Notes: generated by a model from the letters alone, not told the origin. A DNA stretch of 64,000 nt from Vitellaria paradoxa (GCA_019916065.1 CM034233.1:3599501-3663500); one strand, 5' to 3'. Positions 44,301-56,671 are shown, counted from the stretch's first letter. Translations and numbers: made by a program.

Positions 44301-47300
44301 GGACTCAAGGATAAAATGGTCATTTTACAACTCGAGTTTAGATCGGCCAGAAATTTGCTAGTTAATGTGAAATTTGCTAAGGAATACATACTCAATCTTC
44401 TGGGATACCAAAATGCAAATCTAGATAGAAAAAGGACTCAGTAATAAAACAGTCATTTTGTGGCTTGTGTCTGGATCAACTCAAAATTTGTTAAGTTGAG
44501 ACGAAACTTGTTAAGAAATATATTCTCAGTCTTTTAATATACCAACAATGCGAATCTGGACAAGAAATAGACTCAAGGTAAAATCGTCATTTTACAATTC
44601 GAGTTTGAATCGGCCCGAATTTTGCTAAGTTGATATGAACTTGCTAAAGAATATGTTTTGAGTCTTTTGGGATTTCCATAATATGAATCTAGATAGAAAA
44701 CAGACTTAGCCAGCTCGAGTTCGAATTGGTCCAAAATTTGCTAAGCGGGTATGAAACTTGCCAAGGAATACATTCCAAATCATTTAGGATGCCCAAAATG
44801 TGAATTTGGAGCGAAAATAAACTTTAGGATAAAACAATCATTTTACTGCATGAGTTTGGATCGACCTGAAATTCGATAAGGTATATATATTCTTAGCCTT
44901 TTGTAATGCCCAAAATGTGAACCTCGATTGAAAAATGCACTCAAAAATAAAACTATCATTTTATTGCCTAAGTACGGTTCAGGCTGAAACTTGCTAAGCT
45001 GATATTGAATTTGCTAAGAAATATTTATAAACCTTTTACAATGCTTAGAATGAGAATCTCAAATGAGAATAGGCCCCAGGGGTTAAATGGTCATTTTACA
45101 ACCCAACTTCGGCCTATATTTAAATTCTGGGCTTGAAGTCCTACTCTCTCTTCTTCTATTTTCATTGTGCAAAAATAAATAGGTTTATGAAATGGGTCGG
45201 TATTTAATACATATATATATATATTTTTATTTGGATGCCCAATTAAGTATTTTAAGTTTTTACCCATTTAAGCCCAATTAAAAATGGGTCTTTTTTGAAA
45301 AGTCTAATGGTTACCCATTTATGAAAATAATTGAATCCAAACCATTTAAGTTGGGCGGTTTTGGGTGGGTTCATGGGTTTGGACTGAAAATTGCCACTCC
45401 TAATTTTGATTAACACAAAAATCCCAAACTTGGATAAAGGAGAGTAACGATAGGCCGACGGCAAATTGTAATAACACATGGTGAAGTCAAATGAGAATTT
45501 CGTTGAGGTGTCCCCTACTCGGAGTTAGGCCTGAACATTTCTAGACTCAGACAGAACCTGCCATTTGTTTAATTCCACCACGTGATATTTATATTTCAAC
45601 AAGCCATCAGCATCTCAGAACAAGAAACTTGCAATTGGCACCCCAAGTCTACTTCAATAAGGCTAAAATAAATTTTAGTGAAAACATAACGAAGACACAC
45701 AGAATAAACATTATTATAATTCTTTTATCTCCTAAGGTGTACCAGGCTATTTCCATCATTATGGTTCACCATAATGCCCTACGTCATCAAAAAAGAATAC
45801 CAATCCCACGAAGTATGATAACATGAATTACATGGGGGGATCTAAATAAATACAGCTTGAGCTGGTGTATCACCGATTCAGATAATCTTTTGAGTAACTA
45901 TTATAATGATTTTAGGCTTCTATAAAGATAAATAAAAAGAAATTCAATAACTTCAAACAAGCACGGGAATAAAGACGCTAACATTATGCACACCTTCAAG
46001 ACAAGCTCCTCAAAGCACTGGTCCACATTGACACGAGTTTTTGCACTGCATTCAATGAAAAGGCATCCATATTCCCTAGCAAAGTCAATTCCCTCTTTTT
46101 TTGTGACAACCCTTTCACTTTCCTTGCAAAGAAATAAGAAAAATTTTAAAGCTACAAACTTCATCATATGATCCAATAATGAAAATTAGATAAATTTGTG
46201 GACAAAGCAAATTTTGAATGCAGTTCTCAGAAAAGAAAAAAAAAAAAAAAAAGCACACACACACACGCACACGCACACAAATCGATACTGTATTTAAATT
46301 GACTTATAGTAGCACCCAGGTATGCAAGAGAACTAAACACAAAAATCTTGTACCTTATCAACCTTGTTGCCAACAAGCATCTTGATACAATCTTGATTTG
46401 TTGAGTACAGGTCAATTTCTTTAGCCCATATGTCAGATAGATTCGTAAATGTTTCCCGTCGGGTTACATCATAAACTGTTGCAATCTCAAAAAGACAATT
46501 AGATTTACTATACACGTGAAGAGTTCAAGTCTGAGATCAAGGTGCAGCTTGTGGGTATTAAAAAATAATAATAATAAAAATAACACACATGGAGATCAGG
46601 TGATATAAATCTTACAATTTATTAGCCAAAAATGAATTACAAAAGGGCTACACCAATTAAAATGTGTAAATTAACAGTTGATTATGTAAACTGGTAAAGT
46701 TGTTTCATTGTGACCAGAGGGTCATGGGTTCAACCCCTTGAAACTACCTCTCTACAAGTAGGGGCGCGTACATCTAACCTTTCCCAAGCCATGTAATGCG
46801 AGAGTCCCATGCACTGGGTTGCCATTATGTAAAACAAAAACAGAAAAGAACTTCAACAAATTTCAATCAATGCTGAGTTCTGACATGTTGAAATCCGGAT
46901 AATTGTAAAATACTAAAAACAAAACAAAATTAAATTAAAAGAAGCACATAAATAGGACTGAGGCTTAGATATAGAATTGACCCTCCCAGAAGGATCAACT
47001 CAAATACAAGAAACTCTGGAATGTACCAGCATTTAACTTCTTAGAAATAAATTATAGGACTTAACAAAGACCAATCCCAATCACTTCTTGCATAAACCGA
47101 ATAAGATATATAAATTAGAGCAATAATATAAACTAGAACAACACAAAGGCTAAACAAATACGTTAAGAAGACATTGGCAGTAAGAGTTCTGATTGCATAT
47201 GAATCAAATTAGTAATAGATATTGTACCATGTGTAAAATCAGAATGAAGAAGTTGGCAGTCAGAAAGAACTCAGACTGCATATGAATCAAACTGAGAATA

Positions 47301-50300
47301 GCTTAAATACCATTGGTAAATCAGACTGCTAAGATGCACAGATATTGATACATCCTGGCTCCCCAAAATCTCATACTCATCTAACCCACTGCCTCATTGA
47401 CATGACAATTTAGTTCATTTGGATCATAACTTCAAAAATTTACAAAAATTCCTGGTATATGATTTGCTCTCTCACCTATGTTACATGGATTGCCCTTGAT
47501 ACTTGAATAAAAAAAAATAATGAACTCTTAGACACCCACCCGTCTCTGATACCATACCCGAGTCAATGACGTAGCTCTCGACCTTAAGAACTTGAAAGGA
47601 TGTGACAAACCAACCAACAAACAAGTAGGGTGGAGGAGAGAAGCACTGAGAATCAGTAAAGGATGTGAAATTCTTACAATCAATCCAAACATGTCAAGGT
47701 TCACGTGCAAATGATTGAGAAATTTTATTAAAAAGCAAGCAACACTGAAGGGACATATATCAAAAGTAAACTGGTGAAGAGAGAGAGAAAATTACCCATT
47801 ATTATTCCTTGAGCTCCTCTATAGTATGAACTAGTTAGTGTTCTGAATCTTTCCTGTCCAGCTGCAGAATAAGAAATAATGTTTCAAACACCAATGCCTG
47901 CATTGAATATTAACTTTAACTAGGGAACCAAAGCAAGGGAGGAACTTTTCCTTCCTAACAAAAGTCCTTTCTTATTGCCAAGTTAATGCTTTTAAGTTTT
48001 CAGTTGCATATAATAGCATCAATTATTTTCAATCTCCAACCTCTCCTCCATCCCTCCCTCTTCCTTTCTAAGAAACAATAATTTTATTAAAGAGAAAATG
48101 ATTGGTACACAAAAAAGGATGGAAGATCCTCACTCTAATTAAATAATGAAGGCAACATGCCCCCACATGCAAATGGAGGGTAGAACTCTAGAAAAAATGA
48201 GAATGGCTTCCTCTCTTCACCAAAACTATTGGCCTCTATGATACTAACTTCAGAATACATTTAATGACAACAGGAGAGGAGAGGTGAACATCTTTAAGAT
48301 CCCTATCAACAAGTATGCATTGAAGCAAAGACCAAACATTTGCTTTTTGGCCAACTGCCCTCACCTTCTATCAGACAACAATGAATCCCCGTAGTAGTAA
48401 ATCTCTAAGGTTTTCCAACAAAGCCAGAGGCTTTGATGGTTAAATGCCCCCAATGGCTTCAAAAACCCATATATATATAAATATATATATCTTTGAAGTC
48501 TCTAGATCTGGATCCAATATCTAGCTGACCCTATTTTAGCGAAGTCCCAAACTAAAAAGACAAATTTATTTCTCCCCCTGCATGGACAATTCCAAAAACA
48601 AGCAATGTTCATCATATAAGGTCGAAAATATATCAATAGAATTCTATCTCCATTACGGTAAATGAAGACCACTCTTTGAAGTCTCTTCCAATTGGTCAAA
48701 ACAGCACACTAACTCCAAAATAAATAAATAATAATAATCCGTAATCCGTATCATTTGAAAAAGATTTAGGCACGGAATCTCAACACTACCCTCCCTAAAA
48801 ACCTCTGCAGGAAGTTTCCAAAACAGAACGAATATCCAGAGTCACCCTAGCTTGTACCTGCATGGAGAAAAATAACCAACTAAAATGAGGATCATAAGAA
48901 GAACCATAAGAAGAATTACCTGTGTCCCAAATAGCAAGCTTCAACCTTTTTCCCCCAATGCTAACATGTTTAACTTTAAAATCAACCCCTGCATAAAATG
49001 AGAAATTAATAAATCAAATCATAAAAATGAGAAAAAGACCATGCAAACCTACATTACATAGACTGCGGAGTACATTACTTGAACATTCACCAACAAAACA
49101 TTCACCAACAAAGCATGTCTTATAATTTGACTTTATTTATTTATTTATTTTTTTTAAGCGTGTGTTGTGATTGGAGTTTATCACACACTTGTGCATAGAA
49201 CTCCTAAATTATTCATGAAGTGATTTATATCACCTCCACATCAATCCATGCATTTCTTTATTATTTCCACCAATGTTAATTTTTAGTCTACTCACCCTAT
49301 CACACTACCAATGAATTGGATGTTGTGACTCCTCCTAATTGACACATTTTTACTAGCCTCCAATTTATATGGCCAAACCATTTTTATTTGATTTTCCCTC
49401 AATTTAACTTCAATTGGAGCTATGTAAACCATCTCACAAATCTGATCATTCCTAATCCTATCTTTTCTCATTTTACCACAAATCCAACTTAGCATTCTCG
49501 TCTTATTAACATTTTTTTTTATTGCCCAACTCTCTAAACCATAAAATATAAAAGGTCTAATTGTTGTCCTATAATTTTTCCTTTAAACCTTAAAAATATT
49601 CGACGATCGCATAAAACAATAGATATATTCCAATGTTTAATCCAACTCGCCTTAATTCTGTACATATCATGATATCATCCCCAAGAATCCTTCCCTGCAC
49701 TTGTATAATAGAACCTAAAATATAAAAATCGTTCACTCTTAAGTATTTAATGACCTTCAATTCTAACTATTATTTCATTTGTATTTTGGTTACTACTAAA
49801 TCTACATCTCATGTCTTCAGCTTTATTCCTACATGCTAAATTTTTGCAATTCTGAATGCTTCCCACCATAATTCTAACTTAGTAATAATTTCATTTTTTT
49901 TTAAATTAACTAAACAATATCATCGGCAAATAACATACACATAAGGAAAGATAAATTATGCTTACTTTCCCTCAATATTTGGTTACTTATAGGTAACTAT
50001 CTTAACATTTGAAATTTACACTTAAGCTCCTTATTTTGAAATGTTTGTCACAACAAAATTTGTCATCGATGCCGTCAATGTTGAATGGAAAGTAAAGTGG
50101 TCACATAGCAAAACTAAACGAGATACTCATATATCTTTTAGACTATATAAAATGTCTAAAATGCCTTTGAAATCATCAAAAGTTAAAAAATAAATAAATA
50201 AATAAATAACGAAAACCATGTGAGGGAAATTTATTCACAATACTTTTGTAATACTTTTGTTTTGTTTCGTTGTTTCTCATTTTTAGACATTGGTTTTAAT

Positions 50301-50554
50301 TTTGGAAATGAAACTGAACTATAATTTGATAATATAAAGGAGTAAAAGATATATCTTATATGCTTTTCAATATTCCGTGTGCATAAATACATTTGTGCGG
50401 AAATGCAGAGATTACCGATGGTCGGGGAGAGATCTTCAAAAGTATCGGAAGTGAAACTCAAAAGCAGACTACTCTTCCCAACTCCAGAGTCTCCGATCAA
50501 CAACAACTTGAACAAGTAATCAAACTCTGGTTGACTAGACGACGACGCTTCCAT
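41305..50554 (-). CDS. RABC1: RAB18/RABC-type small GTPase, six exons
   Basis: Exons on the minus strand: 50554-50416, 48988-48920, 47861-47796, 46475-46354, 46122-45994, 41412-41305. All borders are GT..AG and the joined frame encodes 210 residues. Rab GTPases direct membrane traffic; the Rab18/RABC group acts at ER, lipid-droplet and related membranes. Motifs: P-loop GDSGVGKS (21-28), switch I PTIGVDFK, WDTAGQERF (67-75), NKVDK (128-132), ECSAK (156-160) and a C-terminal CC (209-210) for geranylgeranylation. The tail [19 protein letters not shown] is typical of plant Rab18. The symbol is by family resemblance; RABC2-type is less likely. Intron 5 is 4.6 kb because of a LINE and a satellite-like array. 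A 5' leader intron is possible (donor TTAG|GTAACA at about 50713). All catalytic residues are intact. Confidence 0.93.
42325..44165 (-). mobile_element. 5'-truncated RTE-clade LINE in RAB18 intron 5
   Basis: The minus strand encodes the C-terminal part of a LINE ORF2. One frame (43710 to 43018) holds reverse transcriptase blocks, with [32 protein letters not shown] and FADDI. After stops the same frame continues (42819 to 42460) with [17 protein letters not shown] and [11 protein letters not shown], the RTE-type C-terminal region, ending near a [10 protein letters not shown] motif. The 3' end carries TTTGG repeats next to an A-run (seen as CCAAACCAAACC on the plus strand, about 42324-42340). 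Stops and the missing 5' half make it a dead copy. It lies in the same orientation as the host gene. Confidence 0.85.
44295..45110. repeat. Satellite-like tandem array, unit about 117-136 bp, in RAB18 intron 5
   Basis: A degenerate unit recurs about six to seven times, starting near 44295, 44430, 44566, 44698, 44815, 44934 and 45066. Each has AGACTCAAGGATAAAA, then GGTCATTTTACAACTCGAGTTT, GGATCGGCC.GAAATTTGCTAAG, GAAACTTGCTAAGGAATA, CAGTCTTTTGGGATGCC and AAAATGTGAATCT. It is flanked by GGGTTG/CAACCC-type sequence. The right flank ends in TTGCCACTCCT (45400), whose reverse AGGAGTGGCAA resembles the ends of MULE-like MITEs such as the one at 40630, so the array may sit inside such an element. 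Confidence 0.75.
46686..46833 (+). mobile_element. Au-like SINE in RAB18 intron 3
   Basis: About 145 bp with a tRNA-type promoter: GGTAAAGTTGTTTCATTGTGACC, then a B box inside GGTCATGGGTTCAACC, followed by CCTCT.TACAAGTAGGGG, GCGTACATCTAACC, CCCAAGCC and GTGCA-like GCACTGGGTTGCC. This order matches the plant Au SINE family. It is antisense to the host gene. Confidence 0.7.
49250..49945 (-). mobile_element. Decayed RTE-type LINE fragment in RAB18 intron 1
   Basis: The minus strand reads in broken frames VYVICR*YCLV (a decayed FADD region), [14 protein letters not shown] and later [19 protein letters not shown] and [10 protein letters not shown]. These are the same C-terminal blocks as in the LINE at 42325-44165. 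Many stops and frame changes mark it as older. Confidence 0.7.
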
Positions 50555-52672
50555 TCTTCAACAGCTCCAATTCCGAAACAAAAAAAATCAAAATCCGCAA
50601 TCACCACCAGGCCTCCAAGTCGAAAACCCTGGAAATCACTTGATCCCAAAATTTAACAAAGAACTAAAAGCAAAATCAACTCTGATAGATAGAGAGAGAA
50701 GAGCATTGTTACCTAAGATGATGCGAAGCTGATGATTTGGAGAAGGGTGAAGCGTTGAGATATGAAATATATAAATGTATATAATTTTATCTTACGTAAT
50801 AATTAATTGAGAGAAAAAGCGAAAGTGGTTGCTCCAGCGCCAAGAAAACTCTTTTTCAATTGATGCCAACACCGTCCACTTCACCTGCTCATGGCTACGA
50901 TCCGCTGCTACCAAGGCTATGGTATCAGTTACTACCGTCGTGTTTTACCGGTAATCAACCGGAGGCAGTTCTGATTTGTGATCCATGACGCAAAATTATT
51001 TATTTTAAAACTAAATTTTTTTTGTTTTGATTATGAATTTAAATTTGATAATAATAAAAAAGATGATAAATGGAGTAAAATTATAAGAAAATAAATAAAT
51101 ACGTATTAAATATATTTTTTTTCAAAATTTTCTTTTATTTTTAGATAATGAATTTATAAAAAAAATAATAATAATAATAATAGAAAATTACGGTAAATGA
51201 AACTCTTCGGGGAAACTTTGTTCAATCATGTTAGGTGGAATGAGGGAAAATAAATTCTTAAATAAATTTGGGAATCGAACCTAATCAGATTCTAGAGGCA
51301 TAATAAACATATACCTAATGTAATAAAATTTAAATTTTTGCTTAAAAGAATCTTGGAAATGAAACCCAACCAAAATCTCCTTTGTTTGGTTATGTTTGTT
51401 TTTTTTTTTTAATTTAAAAAAAAGCAAAGTGATTTTGCAAAAGTAGATATTGTTCTTAAATTTAATCTATAATTTTAAATAGATGAATTTAATGATTATA
51501 TTCCAAAAAGAAAAAAATTTAAAAAGAGAAAAGATCATAAAACATATATAAATGCAAAATTAAAGGTCTACTTGTGTTATTTATAGCTATAACATTGAAA
51601 GACCTAACCAAAAAAAAAAAAAAAATTGCTTGTAATAGTTCAAGGTGAAAAAAATATGAATGTAAATTTAAAAGAGTGAATGTGTTTATATTTTATGATT
51701 GACCTATTACACTTCACTTCGCTTTACCTTTTTTTACTAAGTGAAACCACAAAAATACCCCTTGTAGGTAGCATTTCTATGCATAATTTAAAATGACAAA
51801 ATTATTTTCTTATAAAAAAATTCACAAATTTGAACAAGCACCATTAAGTCTAATTTGGTCCAAAGTGATGGAGTCTTTTTTTTTTAAACTAAAATATAAT
51901 TTTTTATTATTTAAAAGCATATAGAAATATATTTTATGTTATTATTTTTAAATTAATCAAATAAGAAATTAATTTCTTTTTCTTTATAAATTTTTGTCAT
52001 TTTAACTTTTATCATCACTTTTAAGTCATTTAGTAGAGTTTTACCACCTGTTTGGATGGAGTGAAATGAAAAGAAAATAAAATAAAATATTTTAGAGTCA
52101 ATATATTGTTGTGAATTTTTTTTAAGAGTGAAAAGAATTGAGAAAAAAGTGAGTGTTAAAATTTTAAATTTTTCATTTTTTCAAAAGTTAGAAGAAATTG
52201 AGAGAAGAGAAAAGTAAATTAATAAAAATTTTAAAATGACATTTTTGTCCATAAAATAAATAATAAAAAATAAATTACAAATATATCATAAGATTAAATA
52301 AATTTATTACCCTCTAATTTCTCAAAAGATTTAATTGTAAAATAATCATTTACCTTTTATTTTCTTTCCATTTATTCTCAACTCACAAACAAAGAAAAAG
52401 AAATTTATTATTCTTTCTTCCCTAAACTTACAAACAAATAGAAATAAAATATAATAAATTCTCTTATTTTCTCTTATCTCCTAATTAATATTTTATTTTT
52501 CTTTTTTTTTTCTCTCCTAAACTCACCAACAGAGACTTACACTTTTACACGAGTCTTTAAAAAAAAAAAAAAAATTACCAAGATCAAAAAAGTTAAATAT
52601 CAAAGAAATCACAACTTTTTTCTTCTGAAATCTTAATTTAATTTTTTTACGATAGAAAATATTTTTTTAAAA
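50555..52672. other. RAB18 upstream region and AT-rich spacer
   Basis: The first 250 bp hold the RAB18 leader and promoter; on the minus strand a TATATA stretch lies at about 50765-50775. The rest is A/T-rich spacer with no gene. TTTGGATGG near 52050 and AAACTCACCAACAGAG near 52510 could be remnants of a further MITE, but I cannot pair them. Confidence 0.45.
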
Positions 52673-52677
52673 AACCT

Positions 52678-53289
52678 TGATAGTGCAGAAATTTCGTGGT
52701 CCTTCAATCCGGACCTTCGCTGACTAGCCCTCCCGGAGAATGACGGAACTCTCCCTAAAATGATCACCGATGTGGTGCCTGCCAAAAAATCTCTGATGCT
52801 TAAGTTAGCACAGGTGGCAGGGTTTTCGTATAGAAAATGAGAGAAAGAGAGAATTTTTCCATACCTGTTAAGTTGATTTTATCCCCTACTTATAGAATAT
52901 TCTGTAGGGTTGTAATTGGAGTCAAATTAGGAGTTTTTCCAGATTTGTTGCGATTTCCTTAGCTGGATAAGGCAGGCAGGAGATTCAAATCAATCTCTAT
53001 ATTTCCCATTGATCTTGCCTTTGAAGTTGTCAAAGTACCCGTGCCTCCTCTTCATCCCAGAAAGAGGAGTTCAAGTCGATAGGGTGGTTAGCTAGCTCGG
53101 CTGAATACCTCGGCTCCTTTTATCTGTTCAAGTTACAGGTTCACTTCGGTCATCCAAATGAGCAGATCGGCCCACCCCCGATCGGTGGTTCGGCTCGGTT
53201 TCCCTTCTCTGGATTCTCCCGATCCTTTCACTCTAACGCCGAGGGCTCTCTAAGGCATTTCAGATGTTCTCAAAAGATCCTCATTATCA
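52678..53289 (-). repeat. 3' LTR of the gypsy element
   Basis: 612 bp with TGATA/TATCA ends. It is alignable over its full length with 60328-60939; the differences are mostly substitutions. Confidence 0.95.
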
Positions 53290-53307
53290 GTTGCCCCCCG
53301 ATTCCCT
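53290..53307 (-). other. Polypurine tract of the gypsy element
   Basis: On the minus strand GGGAATCGGGGGGCAAC stands directly before the 3' LTR. A G-rich tract at this place primes plus-strand synthesis in LTR retrotransposons. Confidence 0.7.
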
Positions 53308-53859
53308 ATGCCTACAAGCAGGGTTGGGGGAATCGAGTGAGCTGACCTCCTCTGAGCCACGTGCATTTAAAGCTGTCAGTTGTTATTATGGCGTCGTTTC
53401 GCGTTCTTGTAGCTTTTCCGTCTGGGTCGCCACGCGTCATTATCGGATTGGTGTTTTTTGGTTTCCTTGGAGGCCCTACCGATTGTTTCCACGCGGCACC
53501 ATCTTACACCGTTCTTTTTCAAATTTGGACCCATTCATTTGCCGTGCACCTTTTCATTTTCCCCTCGTTCACTTTGTTGGGCTTTCACCACTTCTGTTTT
53601 CTCCATCTTCGAGTTGCAGAGTCCTCCATTTTCTGGTACGTTCCTCTAGCCCCTGTCTGTTTATTTTTCCTATCTCATCTCATTACCCTTTTTTATGCTT
53701 TGGTTTCTCGTTCGAAGTTGGTGGGCTTATAAGAGGTATAATAGGCTGCCTAACGCTGTAGGTTTCGTAGGAACTCCTTCATTTCTTAGGGCGATTTCCG
53801 CCTTTTTGATTTTTGAATATTACAGTCTTAAGCTTCGAACTTTGAATCTTTCTGCGATC

Positions 53860-55980
53860 ATGGCTCCCCGGAGGAGACTTATCGTTAATGAGGACAGTGA
53901 TGACTCGTCCGCGGGCGACGTACCCCACAGTGCCTCAAAGGCGATTAGTTCAAACAAGGGTTTCGAACCTTCCAGGAGCTCCCCTGGGACCGACCATCAG
54001 GAGGCTTCCTTGTCTGGGAGAGATGGCCTCCTTGAGCTGGATTGTGCAACAATCCACTCAGTCGTGAATAAGGCTAAATTAAAAAAACTTCTCAAGGCAT
54101 TTCAACCCCCGAAGAATCTTTCCTACCGGTGGCCCGCTTCTGAAGACACTGCCTGCTCTCCCTCAATGCCTGGGGTTATCACTGTGCATGAAGCTGCTCT
54201 ATCGAGTGGGTTGCGATTCCATTTGGCGCGACCTATTAAGGAGGTACTTTCTCGTCTTAGTTTGAACCCGGCCCGGCTTGTGCTGAACAGCTGGAAGATC
54301 CTCGTAGAGTGCACAGTGATTTGGAAGGCCGCCACAGGTGAGCACCTTTCGGCAGATGAATTTTTGTACTGCTATCGAGTTGTAGAATTAGGCTGGGGCT
54401 GGTAATATTTTTCAGCCAGAGCAAAAGAATTCAATTTGGTCGAGGGCTATCCTTCCTCCGTCAAGCATTGGAAGGAGAACTTCTTTTTCCTCTTCGGAGA
54501 TGGGTGGGAGTTCTGCCCTTGGGAGACCGAAGAGGACAAGTCGATCCGTTGTCCCCTCGCAGGGGGTCGGCCTGGCGAAGAGGGTATGCTGTTTCCCTTT
54601 TCTTTTTAAATTAGTCAAATCCTTACCTCTACCTCATCCTAACCTCTGCTCTAATTTGTCCAGCCAAAGCTCAGCCTTCCCTAACTGATATTCAGTTGGA
54701 ACGAATCCTTCTGGCTCAGACTTTTCTCGACCATCACTACAGTGTTCTGATTACTACCGAGAGTCTAGCTAAACATATGCTTGGCCCTGAACCGAGCTCT
54801 GAAACTTTGGAGATCGAACGTGAGAGGAGTGAGTCATTGATAACATTTATATTTTGTTTTTATTTTGGGACTCATCTTTCCCTATTATTTGATTTGCAGA
54901 CGCCGACCTTGCCGCCTCCATCTTTTCTAACGACCAGATGAAGTTCAATAAGGAGGCGTATAAGGGTAGGAATGCCTCAGGGTCGGATCCCCAATCGGCC
55001 AAAAGAATTAAAATTGTAAATTCAGGTCCTTCGAAGGATGCGGCGCCTCACTCAGAGCTCAGAGGCGAGGACCCGGCTTCTAACCTTTTGGAGCAAGGCA
55101 TCCCCTCAGTCATCGAGCCGAGCGATCCTGCATCTACAGCGCCCTCTTTGCTCCCATTGGGCGGTCAGCCAGAAGCCGGGGTAGCTTCAGGTTCCTCTCG
55201 GGCAATCTTGTTGATGACCCAGCTCTGGCGATCAGAAGGATGGAGGGGATCATTACCCCTGAAGACCTAGCTCGATCGAAAGGGATCTCTCCTACTCGAT
55301 TGGCCAAGAACATTGCATATGACCTTGCTAAGGTACTCCTCTTTTTTTTAAGCTCTTTTATTCCTCGCTGCTTGCATTAACAAGCACGTAAATTGACAGG
55401 TCATGCTTTATTCCGCTAAGCTCGGTACCCAGTTCACTAAAATGAACTGAAGCTTTCTCTAAGAAAACAAGAAAAACGAGCATCTGCTGGCTCGATTGTC
55501 TGCTCTGGAGGAGGAGATCCAGAAGGTCAAAGCCGAATCTACTGCCGCTACATCCGAGCGTGACGCCGCTTTAAGCGCTCGGCACGAGGCCGTGTGACGC
55601 TCGAATGATCTGTCTTCCGCGCTGCTTTTCGAGACCAATTTAAAGGAAGCACTGACTGGGCAAGTGGAGCTACTGAAGAATGAGATGGGGGCACGGGCGG
55701 CAGCTGTCATTGAAAAATTCAAAGACAGCTCTGAAGGCTAAGATTGGCTTGCTGAGGCTTTCGAGGATGGCTTCAATGATGCCAAGGCTGAAACCCTCAA
55801 GCGTTATCCTCACTTGGACCTTTCCGAGGTGATCTTTATGGCCGGAGCTGCCGCCCCTATTCTCTCGATCATTCCCCAAGTCAGGAAGCAGCTGATTTGG
55901 GGGCGGGGCCGAGCCAAGTTGCTGATCAAACCAGGGCTACCGACGATTCTCAGCTCACCTCCAATGTTGAAGTAAGGGGA
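53860..55980 (+). pseudogene. Antisense ORF of the Tat element (gypsy-type transposon domain), decayed
   Basis: It runs opposite to gag-pol. From ATG 53860 (MAPRRRLIVNEDSDDSS) an acidic lead is followed, at about residues 95-165, by the plant gypsy-type transposon N-terminal domain (PF04195-like): ITVHEAALSSGLRFHLARPI, EVLSRL..NPARLVLNSW. A TAA at 54403-54405 breaks the frame, which otherwise continues with FNLVEGYPSSVKHWKENFFF and a W..CPWE.EE block. Later exon-like pieces follow at about 54663-54826 and 54900-55330 (after CAG acceptors), then a coiled-coil-like stretch at about 55470-55740 with stops at several places. An extra antisense ORF at this position is known in Tat-lineage elements. 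Its role is unknown; this copy is not translatable in full. Confidence 0.7.
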
Positions 55981-56233
55981 TAAAGACACTCCTCCTCTTT
56001 TTTTTTTGTTTTAACTTTGTACTCTTTTTCATACTGAATTTAATGGTATTTTTCACCAATTTGTAGCTTATCCATCCTTCTATTGCTTGCTATCTATTAT
56101 GATGTGATTTGCGGTCATGATTTGTGTTATTTCACCAATGTCGTTGCCACAGACCCTTGACTTGTCGAGCACCTTTTTTGTGTCGAGTGGCTTCTCTCTG
56201 ACCAACGGAAGCTTTCACTTCTTCTTGCCATGC

Positions 56234-56540
56234 CGATCGGCCTCTTTTGGGCCAACCGATCTGGCGGCACGCCCCTTAGGCGCTCTCGGCCTAGAGGGCG
56301 TTACTCCTTGTCGGTCGGCCTCTCTCGGGCCGACCGAGCTGTCGACACGCCCCTTAGGTGCTCTCGGCCTAGCGGGCGTTCCTCCTTGTCGGTCGGCCTC
56401 TCTCGGGCCGACCGAGCTGTCGACACGCCCCTTAGGCGCTCTCGACCTAGCGGGCGTTCCTTATTGTCGGTCGACCTCTCTCGGGCCGATCCAGCTGTCG
56501 ATACACCCCTTAGGCACTCTCGGCCTAGCGGGTGTTTTTC
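56234..56540. repeat. 78-bp tandem array in the gypsy element, four units
   Basis: Units start at 56234, 56312, 56390 and 56468 (the last is shortened). Each has TCGGCCTCTCTCGGGCCGA, which can form a hairpin, then GTCGACACGCCCCTTAGG and CTCTCGGCCTAGCGGGCGTT. The two middle units are almost identical. As 78 is divisible by three, frames on both strands stay open and give the repetitive proteins predicted here; I regard these as by-products. Confidence 0.92.
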
Positions 56541-56671
56541 CATCATATTTTCAATCACATTTTCACGCATAAGAGTAGAATGAAACTGTACCGTTTTATA
56601 GTAAACCGTTCAAAGATAGAATTTTTTCAAAAGAAAAACAAAACAAAAAGAACGACTGCTTAGGATGCTTC

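Noticed and set aside
48502..48699. 65-codon minus-strand frame in RAB18 intron 2
   Set aside because: Looks like decayed repeat sequence; no motif could be named with confidence.
53264..53761. 165-codon plus-strand frame after the 3' LTR
   Set aside because: It begins inside the LTR, lacks known domains and precedes the real start of the antisense ORF at 53860.
56117..56583. Overlapping frames of 89-151 codons with repeated motifs
   Set aside because: The 78-bp unit keeps all frames open; there is no independent sign of coding.
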